DNA of 64,000 bases from positions 94,210 to 158,209 of the forward strand of contig NZ_FQYT01000004.1 of assembly GCF_900141895.1 (NCBI RefSeq), in the 5' to 3' direction. The notes beneath the pieces are model-generated. The model did no database searches. It saw only the letters and a program-made list of their open reading frames with translations, and was not told the DNA's origin. The position numbers and the translations under genes were made by a program. Positions within the stretch are counted from its first letter, which is position 1; each line of letters begins with the position of its first letter. Below, one piece after another: positions 52,599 through 62,285 of the stretch. This DNA is from Parasporobacterium paucivorans DSM 15970 (lineage in GTDB: Bacteria; Bacillota; Clostridia; Lachnospirales; Lachnospiraceae).

Positions 52599-55238
52599 CT
52601 ATCCTTTTAACTGGGCAAGACGATCCTGTACCTGCTCCAGCATCTGCATGTATTTTTCCTGTTTCTCTTTTTCTTCCTGAATTTTCTCCGGTTTTGCCTT
52701 GTTCACGAAGTTTGGGTTTCCGAGCATTCCTTTAACCCTGGCCAGTTCTTTCTCCAGTCTTTCTTCTTCTTTCTGGAGCCTTTCCACTTCCTGGCCTATA
52801 TCCACCAGTTCTGCCAGGGGTATGAAAATCCGGGCGTCCGGAATAACGGCGGATACTGCATCCGGTTCAATTCCCTCTTCGTCCATCTGGATGGCTACTT
52901 CTCCGGCATGGGATAAGGCGGCGAAGAAGACCTCTCCTTTTGTAAAGACATCCCTTATGTATTTCTTTTCAGATACGATATATACCTTGGTTTTTCTGCT
53001 GACCGGCACATTCATGTCTTTGCGGAGATTTCGGATTGCCCTGACGGCGCCCTTGATTACCTCCACTTTATCCTGCTCCTCTTCGAACACGAGGGACTCT
53101 TCAAATATCGGCCAGTGGGATATCATTATGGATTCTTCTTTTTCCTGCAGTGTGCAGAAAATCTCCTCTGTAATGAAAGGCATGTAAGGGTGCAGCAGCT
53201 TCAGGGACGTGATCAGCACGGATTTTAATGTAAATAGTGCTGCTTCTTTCGTGATGTCCTCATCCCCATAAAGCCTCGGCTTAACCATCTCTATATACCA
53301 GTCACAGAATTCTTCCCAAATAAAGTCATTGATTTTGTCTGCTGCAATCCCGAGTTCGTATTTTTCCAGATTATCCGTAACTTCCTTTACAAGACTGTTC
53401 GCTTTGGAAATAATCCAGCGGTCTGCATCCGTCAGCCGGTCCAGTGATACGTCCGGGATGCCTTTCTCCGGCATGTTCATCATGATGAATCTGGATGCAT
53501 TCCAGATTTTATTGGCAAAATTCCTGCTGGCCTCTACCTTCTCATAGTAGAAACGCATATCATTCCCGGATGAGTTACCCGATACAAGGGTAAATCGAAG
53601 AGCATCCGCTCCGTACATGCCGATTACTTCCAGTGGATCGATTCCGTTTCCAAGGGATTTACTCATCTTTCTTCCTTCTGAATCCCTCACAAGACCATGG
53701 AACAGAACTGTATCAAAGGGTTTCTCACCCATATGTTCGTATCCGGAAAAGACCATTCGGATTACCCAGAAGAAAATGATGTCATAACCGGTAACCAGAA
53801 GATTCGTTGGATAAAAATAATCCAGATCCTCCGTTTTATCCGGCCAGCCCAGCGTAGAAAATGGCCAGAGAGCCGAACTGAACCATGTGTCCAGGGTATC
53901 CTCATCCTGTCTGAGCCTGTGACCGCCGCATTTCGCACAGGCGAATGGTGCTTCTTTGGCTACAATAATTTCTCCACAGTCTTCGCAGTAATAAGCCGGT
54001 ATCCTGTGTCCCCACCAGAGCTGTCTGGAAATGCACCAGTCCCTTATGTTATCCGTCCAGTTGAAATAGGTCTTTTCAATTCTTTCCGGGATAAGCTTTA
54101 TTTCGCCGGTTCGCACCGCATCCGCTGCCGGTTTGATCATATCATCCATCTTTACGAACCACTGCTGTTTGATCAGCGGTTCCACAACCGTGCCACAACG
54201 GTCATGTATTCCCACGTTATGGCTTATATCCTCAACCTTGACCAGAAATCCCTGTTCATCCAGCTCCCTGACGATTGCTTTTCGAGCCTCATATCTGTCC
54301 ATTCCGGCATATTTCCCACCCTTTGCATTTATGGTGGCATCATCATTCATGACATTGATTTCTTCCAGGTCATGCCGTTTTCCAACTTCAAAATCATTGG
54401 GATCATGGGCCGGCGTTATTTTCACTACACCGGTACCAAACTCCTTGTCAACATACGTGTCTTCTACAATTGGAATTTCCCTGTTCAGAAGGGGAAGAAT
54501 CACTTTTTTCCCTATGAGATGCGCGAAACGTTCATCTTCAGGGTTAACAGCAACGGCTGTATCTCCCAGCATGGTTTCCGGCCTTGTCGTAGCTATTTCC
54601 ACATATTCATCTGTTCCTGCTACCTGGTAACGGATATGCCAGAAATGGCCATTCTTTTCTTCATGCTCCACTTCCGCATCCGAAATGGAGGTTCCGCATA
54701 CCGGACACCAGTTGATGATTCTGGACCCTTTATAAATCAGTCCTTTATTATATAAATTTACGAATACTTCCGTGACAGCTTTCGAACACCCGGCATCCAT
54801 GGTGAAGCGCTCTCTGTCCCAGTCGGCGGAAGCCCCCAGCTTCTTAAGCTGGTTTATAATTTGGCCTCCATATTCCTTCTTCCATTCCCAGGCGCGTTCA
54901 AGGAATTTTTCCCTGCCCAGATCTTCCTTTTCTACGCCCTCTTTTCTAAGCTGTTCAATAATCTTCACTTCCGTCGCAATGCTGGCGTGGTCAGTGCCCG
55001 GCTGCCACAGTGCATTGTATCCCTGCATCCTTCTGAAACGGATAACGATATCCTGCATCGTATTGTCCAGGGCATGTCCCATGTGAAGCTGGCCTGTAAT
55101 GTTCGGAGGCGGCATTACAATGGTGAAAGGTTTTCTGCTCCTGTCGACCTCTGCATGAAAATATTTCTTCTCCACCCATTTATCATACCGGTTTTTCTCA
55201 ATTTCACCCGGATTATATGTTTTACTTAATTCCTTCAT
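52599..55238 (-). CDS. valS: Valyl-tRNA synthetase
   Basis: The product charges tRNA-Val, 879 residues. The class I HIGH motif is in [18 protein letters not shown] and the KMSKS loop in [14 protein letters not shown]. The editing domain has [20 protein letters not shown] and [15 protein letters not shown]. Two cysteine groups ([17 protein letters not shown] and [20 protein letters not shown]) could bind zinc. The C-terminal 65 residues form the tRNA-binding coiled coil. Only 29 bases separate it from the upstream gene, so there is no T-box leader, unlike many Gram-positive valS genes. Confidence 0.97.
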   Translation of the reverse strand: MKELSKTYNPGEIEKNRYDKWVEKKYFHAEVDRSRKPFTIVMPPPNITGQLHMGHALDNTMQDIVIRFRRMQGYNALWQPGTDHASIATEVKIIEQLRKEGVEKEDLGREKFLERAWEWKKEYGGQIINQLKKLGASADWDRERFTMDAGCSKAVTEVFVNLYNKGLIYKGSRIINWCPVCGTSISDAEVEHEEKNGHFWHIRYQVAGTDEYVEIATTRPETMLGDTAVAVNPEDERFAHLIGKKVILPLLNREIPIVEDTYVDKEFGTGVVKITPAHDPNDFEVGKRHDLEEINVMNDDATINAKGGKYAGMDRYEARKAIVRELDEQGFLVKVEDISHNVGIHDRCGTVVEPLIKQQWFVKMDDMIKPAADAVRTGEIKLIPERIEKTYFNWTDNIRDWCISRQLWWGHRIPAYYCEDCGEIIVAKEAPFACAKCGGHRLRQDEDTLDTWFSSALWPFSTLGWPDKTEDLDYFYPTNLLVTGYDIIFFWVIRMVFSGYEHMGEKPFDTVLFHGLVRDSEGRKMSKSLGNGIDPLEVIGMYGADALRFTLVSGNSSGNDMRFYYEKVEASRNFANKIWNASRFIMMNMPEKGIPDVSLDRLTDADRWIISKANSLVKEVTDNLEKYELGIAADKINDFIWEEFCDWYIEMVKPRLYGDEDITKEAALFTLKSVLITSLKLLHPYMPFITEEIFCTLQEKEESIMISHWPIFEESLVFEEEQDKVEVIKGAVRAIRNLRKDMNVPVSRKTKVYIVSEKKYIRDVFTKGEVFFAALSHAGEVAIQMDEEGIEPDAVSAVIPDARIFIPLAELVDIGQEVERLQKEEERLEKELARVKGMLGNPNFVNKAKPEKIQEEKEKQEKYMQMLEQVQDRLAQLKG

Positions 55239-55267
55239 ACTAATATATGTTTCCTTCCTGTAATGAT

Positions 55268-56107
55268 TTATCGTGTAACAAGATCTCTATAATCGTTTTT
55301 CCATCCGTCAATTATATCACGTATGCTATCAGAGTAAATACTCCTGTCGATTTTTGTTCCCATATTATTAAATAATTTTTCCAGGTTCACGTACTCGTCC
55401 TGCTGTCTGGCGTCCTCACTCCAATATGCCAGGTCGCGTCCGCATTCTTCCAGTATCTCATCTGGAATCCTGTATTTCCTTATATTATTCAGAAGTTCTT
55501 CCTTATCTCCCTGTAGCCTTCCTGTTATCACCATGTAACGCAGGTATTTCTCATCCGGATAAAGCTCATATGCCAGCCGGAAAAACCTGCCGGCATTTTC
55601 ATAAAGAAGGAGGCGGATATTTATGACGCCCATATCCGCATATATTCCCGCATAGAATTTTACGGGAATGCAGGGTTCATATGGCAGCTTCAATAGCTTA
55701 TCATATTCTGTCAACGCGCTGTGAAGTTTTCCATAGTGATAGAGAAAATCAGCCTTTGCTTTCAATCTTTCATGGATACTGCCCTGGCCAAGGCCGGACA
55801 GCTCTTTTTCAAGTTTCTTTAATTCCTCCTGCGAATAATATTCTGACTCCCTCAGGACAAGCATAATGATTTCGTATAATCCGGCGTTTTTTCTTTTCAT
55901 CCTTTCGATTCCGGCTGAAAGCCCTTCCAGTCCAAGCTCCCCGCTCAGATATGCCAATAAAGCCGGGCTGAAAAAGTCCGAATCCACCAGAAAAGCATGA
56001 TGACACAGTACCCAGCTCAATTCCTCGATGGAATAGATGTTAATCTCCATGCTGTCAATGAAATAAGGTTTTTCGGACTGCCGTCCGCATAAAATCAACC
56101 CGCTCAT
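55268..56107 (-). CDS. Helical-repeat protein in the DUF5717-DUF5716 operon (unknown)
   Basis: This 279-residue soluble protein has no signal or membrane segment. The ATG at 56107 (GGAGAAG site) was chosen over one 33 bases upstream. It opens [19 protein letters not shown], has [20 protein letters not shown], then helix pairs that look like degenerate TPRs ([39 protein letters not shown]). I do not recognise a named family. It starts 10 bases after the DUF5716 gene and is followed by valS after 29 bases, so it is probably the third member of that set. Confidence 0.8.
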   Translation of the reverse strand: MSGLILCGRQSEKPYFIDSMEINIYSIEELSWVLCHHAFLVDSDFFSPALLAYLSGELGLEGLSAGIERMKRKNAGLYEIIMLVLRESEYYSQEELKKLEKELSGLGQGSIHERLKAKADFLYHYGKLHSALTEYDKLLKLPYEPCIPVKFYAGIYADMGVINIRLLLYENAGRFFRLAYELYPDEKYLRYMVITGRLQGDKEELLNNIRKYRIPDEILEECGRDLAYWSEDARQQDEYVNLEKLFNNMGTKIDRSIYSDSIRDIIDGWKNDYRDLVTR

Positions 56108-56117
56108 ATCTTCTCCT

Positions 56118-57233
56118 TTAATCTGTATACTCATCCGCATTTACGTTTTTTTTGACCACCATGCCGGAGGATTTGAATAATTCCCCAAATCCTTTGTCCT
56201 TTATGGTTATCGAAAATTCCCTGCTGTTTCTGTATTCAGTGCAGATTGCAATTCTCGTGGTTTTGTGAGGTCTTGCCGGAAAACCTTCCAGGGACACCGA
56301 CAAATGGCTCCCCCGCCCCTGTATGGGAAAGGAAAGCACAAATTCCAAGAAATCCGGGGTGTCCAGAATTCCTTCTATTTCAGCCCGTGCCTCATACCAC
56401 CTGACTCCTGCTTCCGATAAAGGCACCTGTATGTTTCGTCCTTTGTGCCGCGCAACCACGGAAATGGCATTAATGGTTCTGCCTTCACAAATCATGATGT
56501 AGTCGGACATTTTCCCGCCATTTTGGAAACTGTGACAGGCCCCAAGGCTTAGAAGATTTTGTCCTAAAAACACCCTTCTCTTCTGACAAAGCAGATTCAG
56601 GCTTTTTGAATACCATTTTTCGTTGAAGCCGGAACCCACAAGGTAAATGGACGAAACAAGGCTGCTTCCCATCTTCTTTTCTATTATTTCCGAGAAAACC
56701 GTATCGCAGTATTCATGATTCCTCCCGTCATCCAGCATCCCTGTGTCCAGCAGTGCGGACAGGTCTTCTTCTTCAACGGTAATCATATACGGTGGTCTGC
56801 CTCTTCCAGTCTTCATCCTGTAAAAACGGAATGTCTCTTGCGTCAGCTCGAACATCACCACATCGTTTTTCCGCAATGATTCGTCCTGTCCAAAAACATA
56901 GCAGGCAAAGCTCTCTCCTTTTCCAACCACCCGCAGATCATCCTTTGTATATGACAGCTTTTCCATTTCCTTCTTCAGACCGGTCAGGGTGTCCTCATCC
57001 GGAGAATCCACGACAAATACGACTCCCTTTACCTGATCTTTTCCAGAAGTCCTTTTGGCCAGACCTATGAGATTCCCCAAATTGTACTTGTCTTTTGGAA
57101 TCAGATAGCGGTTTTCCCTGTTTTTCAAGCTTACCGACTCAGGATTTTTCATACCTTCCGAAAAATAACTGACAACCCGATGCCCGCCCGTCATATCTAT
57201 TCCAATTACCAGATTATCCGGATTTTTCCGCAT
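56118..57233 (-). CDS. DUF5716-family protein with Hsp70/actin-like outline
   Basis: This 371-residue protein belongs to what I recall as DUF5716. The ATG at 57233 follows GGGAGAG and lies 2 bases after the DUF5717 stop. It resembles Hsp70-type ATPases at three points. NLVIGIDMTGGHRVVSYF sits where phosphate loop 1 (IGIDLGTT) would be. DVVMFELTQETFRFYRM sits at phosphate loop 2 (DLGGGTFDV). IYLVGSGFNEKW with QNLLSLGACHSF matches the adenosine motif and its LGAA helix. The phosphate loops are degenerate, so ATP use is uncertain. Fold is inferred by eye; function is unknown. Confidence 0.8.
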   Translation of the reverse strand: MRKNPDNLVIGIDMTGGHRVVSYFSEGMKNPESVSLKNRENRYLIPKDKYNLGNLIGLAKRTSGKDQVKGVVFVVDSPDEDTLTGLKKEMEKLSYTKDDLRVVGKGESFACYVFGQDESLRKNDVVMFELTQETFRFYRMKTGRGRPPYMITVEEEDLSALLDTGMLDDGRNHEYCDTVFSEIIEKKMGSSLVSSIYLVGSGFNEKWYSKSLNLLCQKRRVFLGQNLLSLGACHSFQNGGKMSDYIMICEGRTINAISVVARHKGRNIQVPLSEAGVRWYEARAEIEGILDTPDFLEFVLSFPIQGRGSHLSVSLEGFPARPHKTTRIAICTEYRNSREFSITIKDKGFGELFKSSGMVVKKNVNADEYTD

Positions 57234-57235
57234 TA

Positions 57236-60200
57236 TCAACTCTCCCGTTCATCCACTTCAAACAGATTCTTTGTTATATGTCCGTTCACCAGATATTGAA
57301 GCATCAGGTTACTGACTGTTTCATCGTCTTTCATATCCATAGCCAGAATTATGTTATTTATTATCCCATAACGGTTTTCACCCATGTACAGTTCTTCTCC
57401 ATGAAGCTTCCTGCAAACATCCCTGGTGCGCGCATCTCCTGGCTTTGATTCATCTTTTATATGGTACCTGACACTTTCCCCATAGAACAGAATTATCTCC
57501 CATGTAAATATGCCCGGATATATGCAGTTCATCTCTTCCTCCAGATACTGCTTTTCTCCGCCGTCTCCACTGCTTATATAATACCGGATGGTTTTTGGGG
57601 TGGCCGGATCCGCCTTATACTCAATAATGAGCTTGTCCTTCAGGCTGTCCGATATGGGAAACCACTTGGCATATTTCTTGAAGAAATTCAGCCTTATATC
57701 CCGGCTTATGAAATCTTCCATGATTTTTTCACAAAGCCGTATCTGATATTCCAAAAGATATTCCACATCCGCATTATATTTTAAGTATGCCATCCTGCAT
57801 ATATCATTTATCCCGGAAAACCTCTCCTGAATCTCCATTTCGATATGCTGTACGTACTCGTCCCCTGCAGGCTTTTCTTTCATGATATATTCATAGGCCA
57901 CGTAATTGTAGAAGGCATTTCGTATTTCTTCCTTGCCGCCTTTCAGATAATAGCTATGGAATACTGGAAACCTCATTTCAGGAAAAGATCCTGCATACAG
58001 CATCACCGCCAAAAGGTTTTCCTCCAGTTCCCTGTTTTCACAGCAAAACTGCTTCTGGGCACTCCAGATTGCCAGCATTTCCTTTACGGGCCCCAGAAAA
58101 TAAGTTCCGATGTACTGAAGGAGCGTTTCATTATACTTTCCATTTTCAAAAGCGTACATGCACATAGACAGAAGGGTGGAATCCGGCATAAAATTTCTGT
58201 CCGCAATAAAACGCAGAGACATCCTCATCATTTTCCCCGGCTCCATTTCCTGTATCCCATACCGGGCAAACAGCTTATATGCATCCTCGTACAATTCTCT
58301 TTTGATCAGCATGGAGATGATCGTCTTCCTCGTATCGCTGTAGAGACAGTCTGCCTCAATAGCGGGCAGGTAACGGTCAAGAGCTTCGTCATAGCAATGA
58401 TCGTTGTAATAATCCACAGCCTCTCCCATCAGCTGCTTCAGGTACCAGCATCTGAAAACCTTGCGCCTTGAGAGTCCCAGCAGTATATCCATCGTTTTCA
58501 CATGGTTTTTGGTGATTTTCAGCACTTCTCCGATGGACCGGATAATGAAAACTTCGCTGTTGGGATTCTGAAGAAAGCATTGGCGGTATTTCTTTTCATC
58601 CACATATCTGTACAGGGAATGAGGCAAAGACTGGCTGTACCTGTTTCCTTCCAAATCTTCAAAAATAACATGGAAATTTTCCGTATATATTACAAGGTTT
58701 GTCTCATTTTCCGTCAGTTTTCCTTCGTTTACGATGGCAAGTTCATCATAGCAGACAAGCACCCTGGACACATTCGGATTATCGTACCGCAATCTGTAAC
58801 TGCAGGTTATATCCGGCAGATTCTCCAGAATTGCCGCATCCATGCTTCCCTCTCCAAGGACTTCCCAATATATCACGTTCAGGAACTCATTGATATTTCC
58901 CCTTTTAATTTCAGCTACCGCATATCTTTCCATTCGGCGCAGATAGCTTCTATATAAAGCGGACAGTTCCTTTTTATTTACAATTACATTGTAGAACAGG
59001 TATGCCTGTCTGTCGTGAAGAGCCTCTGTATTATAAAGAAAATACATGAGAACAGTTGGTGGAAGGGGGCCGGTATACCCGGTACTGATGGAATACATAA
59101 AATATTCATACAGTTTCGTAATCTTGGAACCCTTTTCCACACCCAAAGCAAACCATTTGAAATATTTCTCATCCGTTTTGCTTCCTTTGATCAGCACACT
59201 GCAGACCGCATCCAGAATGATTTCATCTTCAAACTTCCCGTATAGGTGTTCCAAAATGGAAAAAACAAGAGGGTGGAATCCTTTCTCAGACAGCGCCAGC
59301 CCTGCAGTCCGTCTGGCCAGATCCAGACTCAGACACTCTTTCTTTGCTCCAAAAAAAAGCACGCTCATGTCAAAGGGGTTAAGACTATTCAGTTCCTTTG
59401 GATTCTCATTATAAATATCGAGTACTTCCAGATACAGAAACGGATTTCTGCAGCCTTTTCTGTACTGTTCCTTCAGCCTGGCCAGCTTCAGCGGCTGATT
59501 CGTTTTCAGGCCCCTATCGAGTCGCAGCAGAATCCAGAGCAACATAAAGGAGTCGCAGCCATTCTCGTAATATTCCTGTATCTGGCGACGGATTGCTTCA
59601 CTGTGGGCTGAATCCTTTTTGATTATGGTTGTGTAGTACAGATACCGGGCATACAGATCCTTGTCTTCCCGGTTTGCACGGATCAGTTCCTCCGCTACCA
59701 ACCCCATCAGTTCCTCGGCCTCTACAAACCTCTCTTGCTCAAGCATAATCTCGACCTGAAAAAACAGGCTTTCCAACGGCTGAGGAGTTCCTGCTCCGCC
59801 TATTTTCTCCAGCAGTCTTTCTGATTCCTGCCTCCACTCATACAGGTTGATGCGTTTCAGCTTATACTCCATTTTCAAACGTATCAAGTCAAGAATTATC
59901 GATCTCTGCCTGTTTCGGGATGATTTCGTCTTTCCGTTCCGGACGGTTATTTCAAATTGCAGTTTCTGTCTGTGGGAAGATATGGTAATCCTTCCGAAAT
60001 TGGTACCTGCATGCATCTTGTCCACTGCAAGGCAGAAGGGAAATTCATATCTGTTCCCGGTGAAATCCGAAGATGAAAACTGTTTCCGGGGAAGTTCAAT
60101 AAATTCGGCATCTGCCTCCATCCTGAAGCTGAGGTACCCCTGCCGGTCTTTCAGGATTAGCAGGGTGTCTCCGCTGGTTCCCGCCAGCCCGGAATATTCC

Positions 60201-60799
60201 CTTTCGTGATCCACCAGGGAAATCTCGACTCCTTTTTTTCTTTCAGCGGCAATCAGAAATTCTTCCAACGCCAAAGGTTTGTTATTTCCTTCCAGAAGGG
60301 TTTCATAGAGTGATATATACCTGTTTTCATTATCCCGCAGAAGCTTCTTGAAATCTCCATTGCAGAAAATAGAAAGAGCCTCATCGTAATCCTCTTTCCA
60401 CAACTCGCAAAAAGAATCCATGTCGTGAATTTCACCGATGGAAGTCATGATTCCTGACGGTTTGATGCTGACGGCCCAGGGTATCTCGATCTTTTTGCCC
60501 CGGGCAACGATGTGTATGTTCCCCCCGATTACATCCCCGGCTTCCATGAAGGCTGTCGATACCTCATATGTAATGGTATTCCTGGCTCCCAAAAACTGTC
60601 CCGGCGTTACAGCAAAATGCTCTCCCTTGGAAAAAACGAGCCCTTTTACAATTTCTCCTTCAGGACATGAAATCTCAAAGCTCCCCTTAAAAACGACGTC
60701 CGCTTCCAGGTCCAGTTCAATGGACGAAATGGACACTTCTATTTCAGGAACCCCATATTCAAAAATCCCTTTTGACAGTTTTGCAATAAATTCCTTCAC
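57236..60799 (-). CDS. DUF5717-family giant protein: beta domains plus long helical-repeat body
   Basis: This soluble protein has 1187 residues in what I recall as DUF5717. I prefer the GTG at 60799, six bases after AGGGGGAT; an ATG at 60814 gives five more residues but has no site. Residues 10-120 look like a beta-sandwich (GSFEISCPEGEIVKGLVFSK, GNIHIVARGKKIEIPWAVSI). A second beta region spans about 190-280. From about 295 to the end the protein is a chain of helix pairs with TPR-like spacing, broken near 690-760 by another beta patch. There is no signal peptide or catalytic motif that I can name. Confidence 0.8.
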   Translation of the reverse strand: MKEFIAKLSKGIFEYGVPEIEVSISSIELDLEADVVFKGSFEISCPEGEIVKGLVFSKGEHFAVTPGQFLGARNTITYEVSTAFMEAGDVIGGNIHIVARGKKIEIPWAVSIKPSGIMTSIGEIHDMDSFCELWKEDYDEALSIFCNGDFKKLLRDNENRYISLYETLLEGNNKPLALEEFLIAAERKKGVEISLVDHEREYSGLAGTSGDTLLILKDRQGYLSFRMEADAEFIELPRKQFSSSDFTGNRYEFPFCLAVDKMHAGTNFGRITISSHRQKLQFEITVRNGKTKSSRNRQRSIILDLIRLKMEYKLKRINLYEWRQESERLLEKIGGAGTPQPLESLFFQVEIMLEQERFVEAEELMGLVAEELIRANREDKDLYARYLYYTTIIKKDSAHSEAIRRQIQEYYENGCDSFMLLWILLRLDRGLKTNQPLKLARLKEQYRKGCRNPFLYLEVLDIYNENPKELNSLNPFDMSVLFFGAKKECLSLDLARRTAGLALSEKGFHPLVFSILEHLYGKFEDEIILDAVCSVLIKGSKTDEKYFKWFALGVEKGSKITKLYEYFMYSISTGYTGPLPPTVLMYFLYNTEALHDRQAYLFYNVIVNKKELSALYRSYLRRMERYAVAEIKRGNINEFLNVIYWEVLGEGSMDAAILENLPDITCSYRLRYDNPNVSRVLVCYDELAIVNEGKLTENETNLVIYTENFHVIFEDLEGNRYSQSLPHSLYRYVDEKKYRQCFLQNPNSEVFIIRSIGEVLKITKNHVKTMDILLGLSRRKVFRCWYLKQLMGEAVDYYNDHCYDEALDRYLPAIEADCLYSDTRKTIISMLIKRELYEDAYKLFARYGIQEMEPGKMMRMSLRFIADRNFMPDSTLLSMCMYAFENGKYNETLLQYIGTYFLGPVKEMLAIWSAQKQFCCENRELEENLLAVMLYAGSFPEMRFPVFHSYYLKGGKEEIRNAFYNYVAYEYIMKEKPAGDEYVQHIEMEIQERFSGINDICRMAYLKYNADVEYLLEYQIRLCEKIMEDFISRDIRLNFFKKYAKWFPISDSLKDKLIIEYKADPATPKTIRYYISSGDGGEKQYLEEEMNCIYPGIFTWEIILFYGESVRYHIKDESKPGDARTRDVCRKLHGEELYMGENRYGIINNIILAMDMKDDETVSNLMLQYLVNGHITKNLFEVDERES

Positions 60800-60814
60800 A
60801 AAATCCCCCTGCAT

Positions 60815-62134
60815 CTACTCATGAATCCATTTCAGGTACTCCCGTATCTTCTTTTCATATCCGAGATTGCCCGGACGATAAAAGCTTGCCTCTTCCAATC
60901 CCTCCGGAAGATACTGCTGGCTGACGAAATGCTTCTGTTCATTGCTATGAGCATATTTATAATCCACCCCATTGCCCAGTTTAGATGCTCCGCTGTAATG
61001 GGCATCTTTAAGGTGACGGGGAACCTCTCCAATCCGTTTTTCCTTGACGGTCTTCATGGCCTCTTTTATGGCCACATAGGAGGAGTTGCTTTTTGGAGCG
61101 GTCGCAATATAGACGACGGCCTGGGCCAGGATGATCTGCGCCTCTGGCATTCCAATCTGATGAACGGCCTGAGAGGCGGATACTGCCACAGTCAGGGCAT
61201 TCGGATCGGCCATGCCGACATCTTCCGATGCACAGATCATAATCCTTCTGGCAATAAAGGTGACACTTTCTCCAGCATATAACATTTTAGCCAGATAATA
61301 AAGGGCGGCATCGGGGTCTGACCCCCTCATGCTTTTTATAAAGGCGGAGATCGTGTCATAATGGCTGTCTCCGCTCTTATCATATCGGACTGCTTTTTTC
61401 TGGATGCAGTCCTGCATAACTTCCAAATCGATATGAATCTTCCCGTCTGCGCCTGCTTCCGTAGTCAAAACCGAAAGTTCCAGGGCATTTAGTACCGTGC
61501 GGGCATCTCCTCCTGACGATTCCGCCAGAAACTCTTTCGCATCTTCCGTCATCACCGCCTGGTAACTGCCAAGTCCCCTTGTTTCATTGGAAAGAGCCCT
61601 GTTGATAAGCTCCAGTATATCCTCTTTTTCAAGAGGTTTCAGCTCAAATACGGAAGATCGGGATATAAGGGCGCTGTTTACTTCAAAATATGGATTTTCC
61701 GTGGTGGCTCCTATCAGGATAACCACTCCTTCCTCCACGTAAGGAAGCAGGTAGTCCTGCTGCCCTTTATTGAAACGGTGGATTTCATCAATGAACAGGA
61801 TTGTCCGCCTTCCATATGCGGCCAGATCGGACTTTGCCTGTTCAATGGCTGACTCCATATCTTTCTTTCCCGCTGACGTAGCATTGATCTGTTTGAATAT
61901 GGAACTGGTGGTATTGGCAACCACCTTGGCCAGGGTCGTCTTGCCGGTTCCCGGCGGACCATAGAGTATGACAGAGCTTAGTTTGTCCGCCTTAATGGCA
62001 CGATATAAAAGCCTGTTTTTCCCGATGATGTGCTGCTGGCCTACTACCTCTTCCAGGCTGAGCGGTCTCATTCTGAGCGCCAGGGGAGACTCCTTTTCCA
62101 TTTTTTTCTCATACATATATTCAAATAAATCCAC
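60815..62134 (-). CDS. rarA: Replication-associated recombination protein RarA (MgsA)
   Basis: This clamp-loader-like AAA+ ATPase acts at stalled replication forks, 439 residues. The start is a GTG eight bases after AAGGAG. It shows PLALRMRPLSLEEVVGQQHI, Walker A YGPPGTGKTTLAKVVA, Walker B LFIDEIHRFNKGQQD, sensor 1 GATTENPYFEVN and the arginine finger region LISRSSVFEL. The C-terminal MgsA domain includes RGSDPDAALYYLAKML and ASEDVGMADPNAL. It ends next to the DUF5717 gene, so the unknown operon is transcribed together with a replication-fork factor. Confidence 0.96.
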   Translation of the reverse strand: MDLFEYMYEKKMEKESPLALRMRPLSLEEVVGQQHIIGKNRLLYRAIKADKLSSVILYGPPGTGKTTLAKVVANTTSSIFKQINATSAGKKDMESAIEQAKSDLAAYGRRTILFIDEIHRFNKGQQDYLLPYVEEGVVILIGATTENPYFEVNSALISRSSVFELKPLEKEDILELINRALSNETRGLGSYQAVMTEDAKEFLAESSGGDARTVLNALELSVLTTEAGADGKIHIDLEVMQDCIQKKAVRYDKSGDSHYDTISAFIKSMRGSDPDAALYYLAKMLYAGESVTFIARRIMICASEDVGMADPNALTVAVSASQAVHQIGMPEAQIILAQAVVYIATAPKSNSSYVAIKEAMKTVKEKRIGEVPRHLKDAHYSGASKLGNGVDYKYAHSNEQKHFVSQQYLPEGLEEASFYRPGNLGYEKKIREYLKWIHE

Positions 62135-62148
62135 GGTCTTTTCTCCTT

Positions 62149-62165
62149 AATTATACCGTATAATT
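62149..62165. promoter_or_regulatory. 17-bp palindrome in the rarA promoter region
   Basis: AATTATAC-C-GTATAATT is a perfect odd palindrome. It contains TATAAT read toward rarA, but that hexamer lies very close to the ribosome site, so this may be an operator rather than the -10. Confidence 0.35.
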
Positions 62166-62223
62166 GTATCACATTAAAAATCATCAGGCTACATTTAAGC
62201 AGAACGTATTTAATATTTTGTTG

Positions 62224-62252
62224 TTGAATTTACATTCTTGTGCTAATATCAA
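62224..62252 (+). promoter_or_regulatory. Candidate promoter of the citrate synthase gene
   Basis: TTGAAT (62224-62229), 17 bases, TATCAA (62247-62252), about 34 bases ahead of the ATG. The -10 is imperfect. Confidence 0.45.
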
Positions 62253-62285
62253 TAGTAATATTGATTTAAAAGGGAGTGAACATGT

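Noticed and set aside
53697..54755. 352-codon open frame on the plus strand
   Set aside because: It is antisense to valS, which is complete and unmistakable.
55239..55267. T-box leader for valS
   Set aside because: The gap is 29 bases and no AGGGTGGAACCGCG-like sequence occurs there. The same holds for the 25-base gap before trpS.
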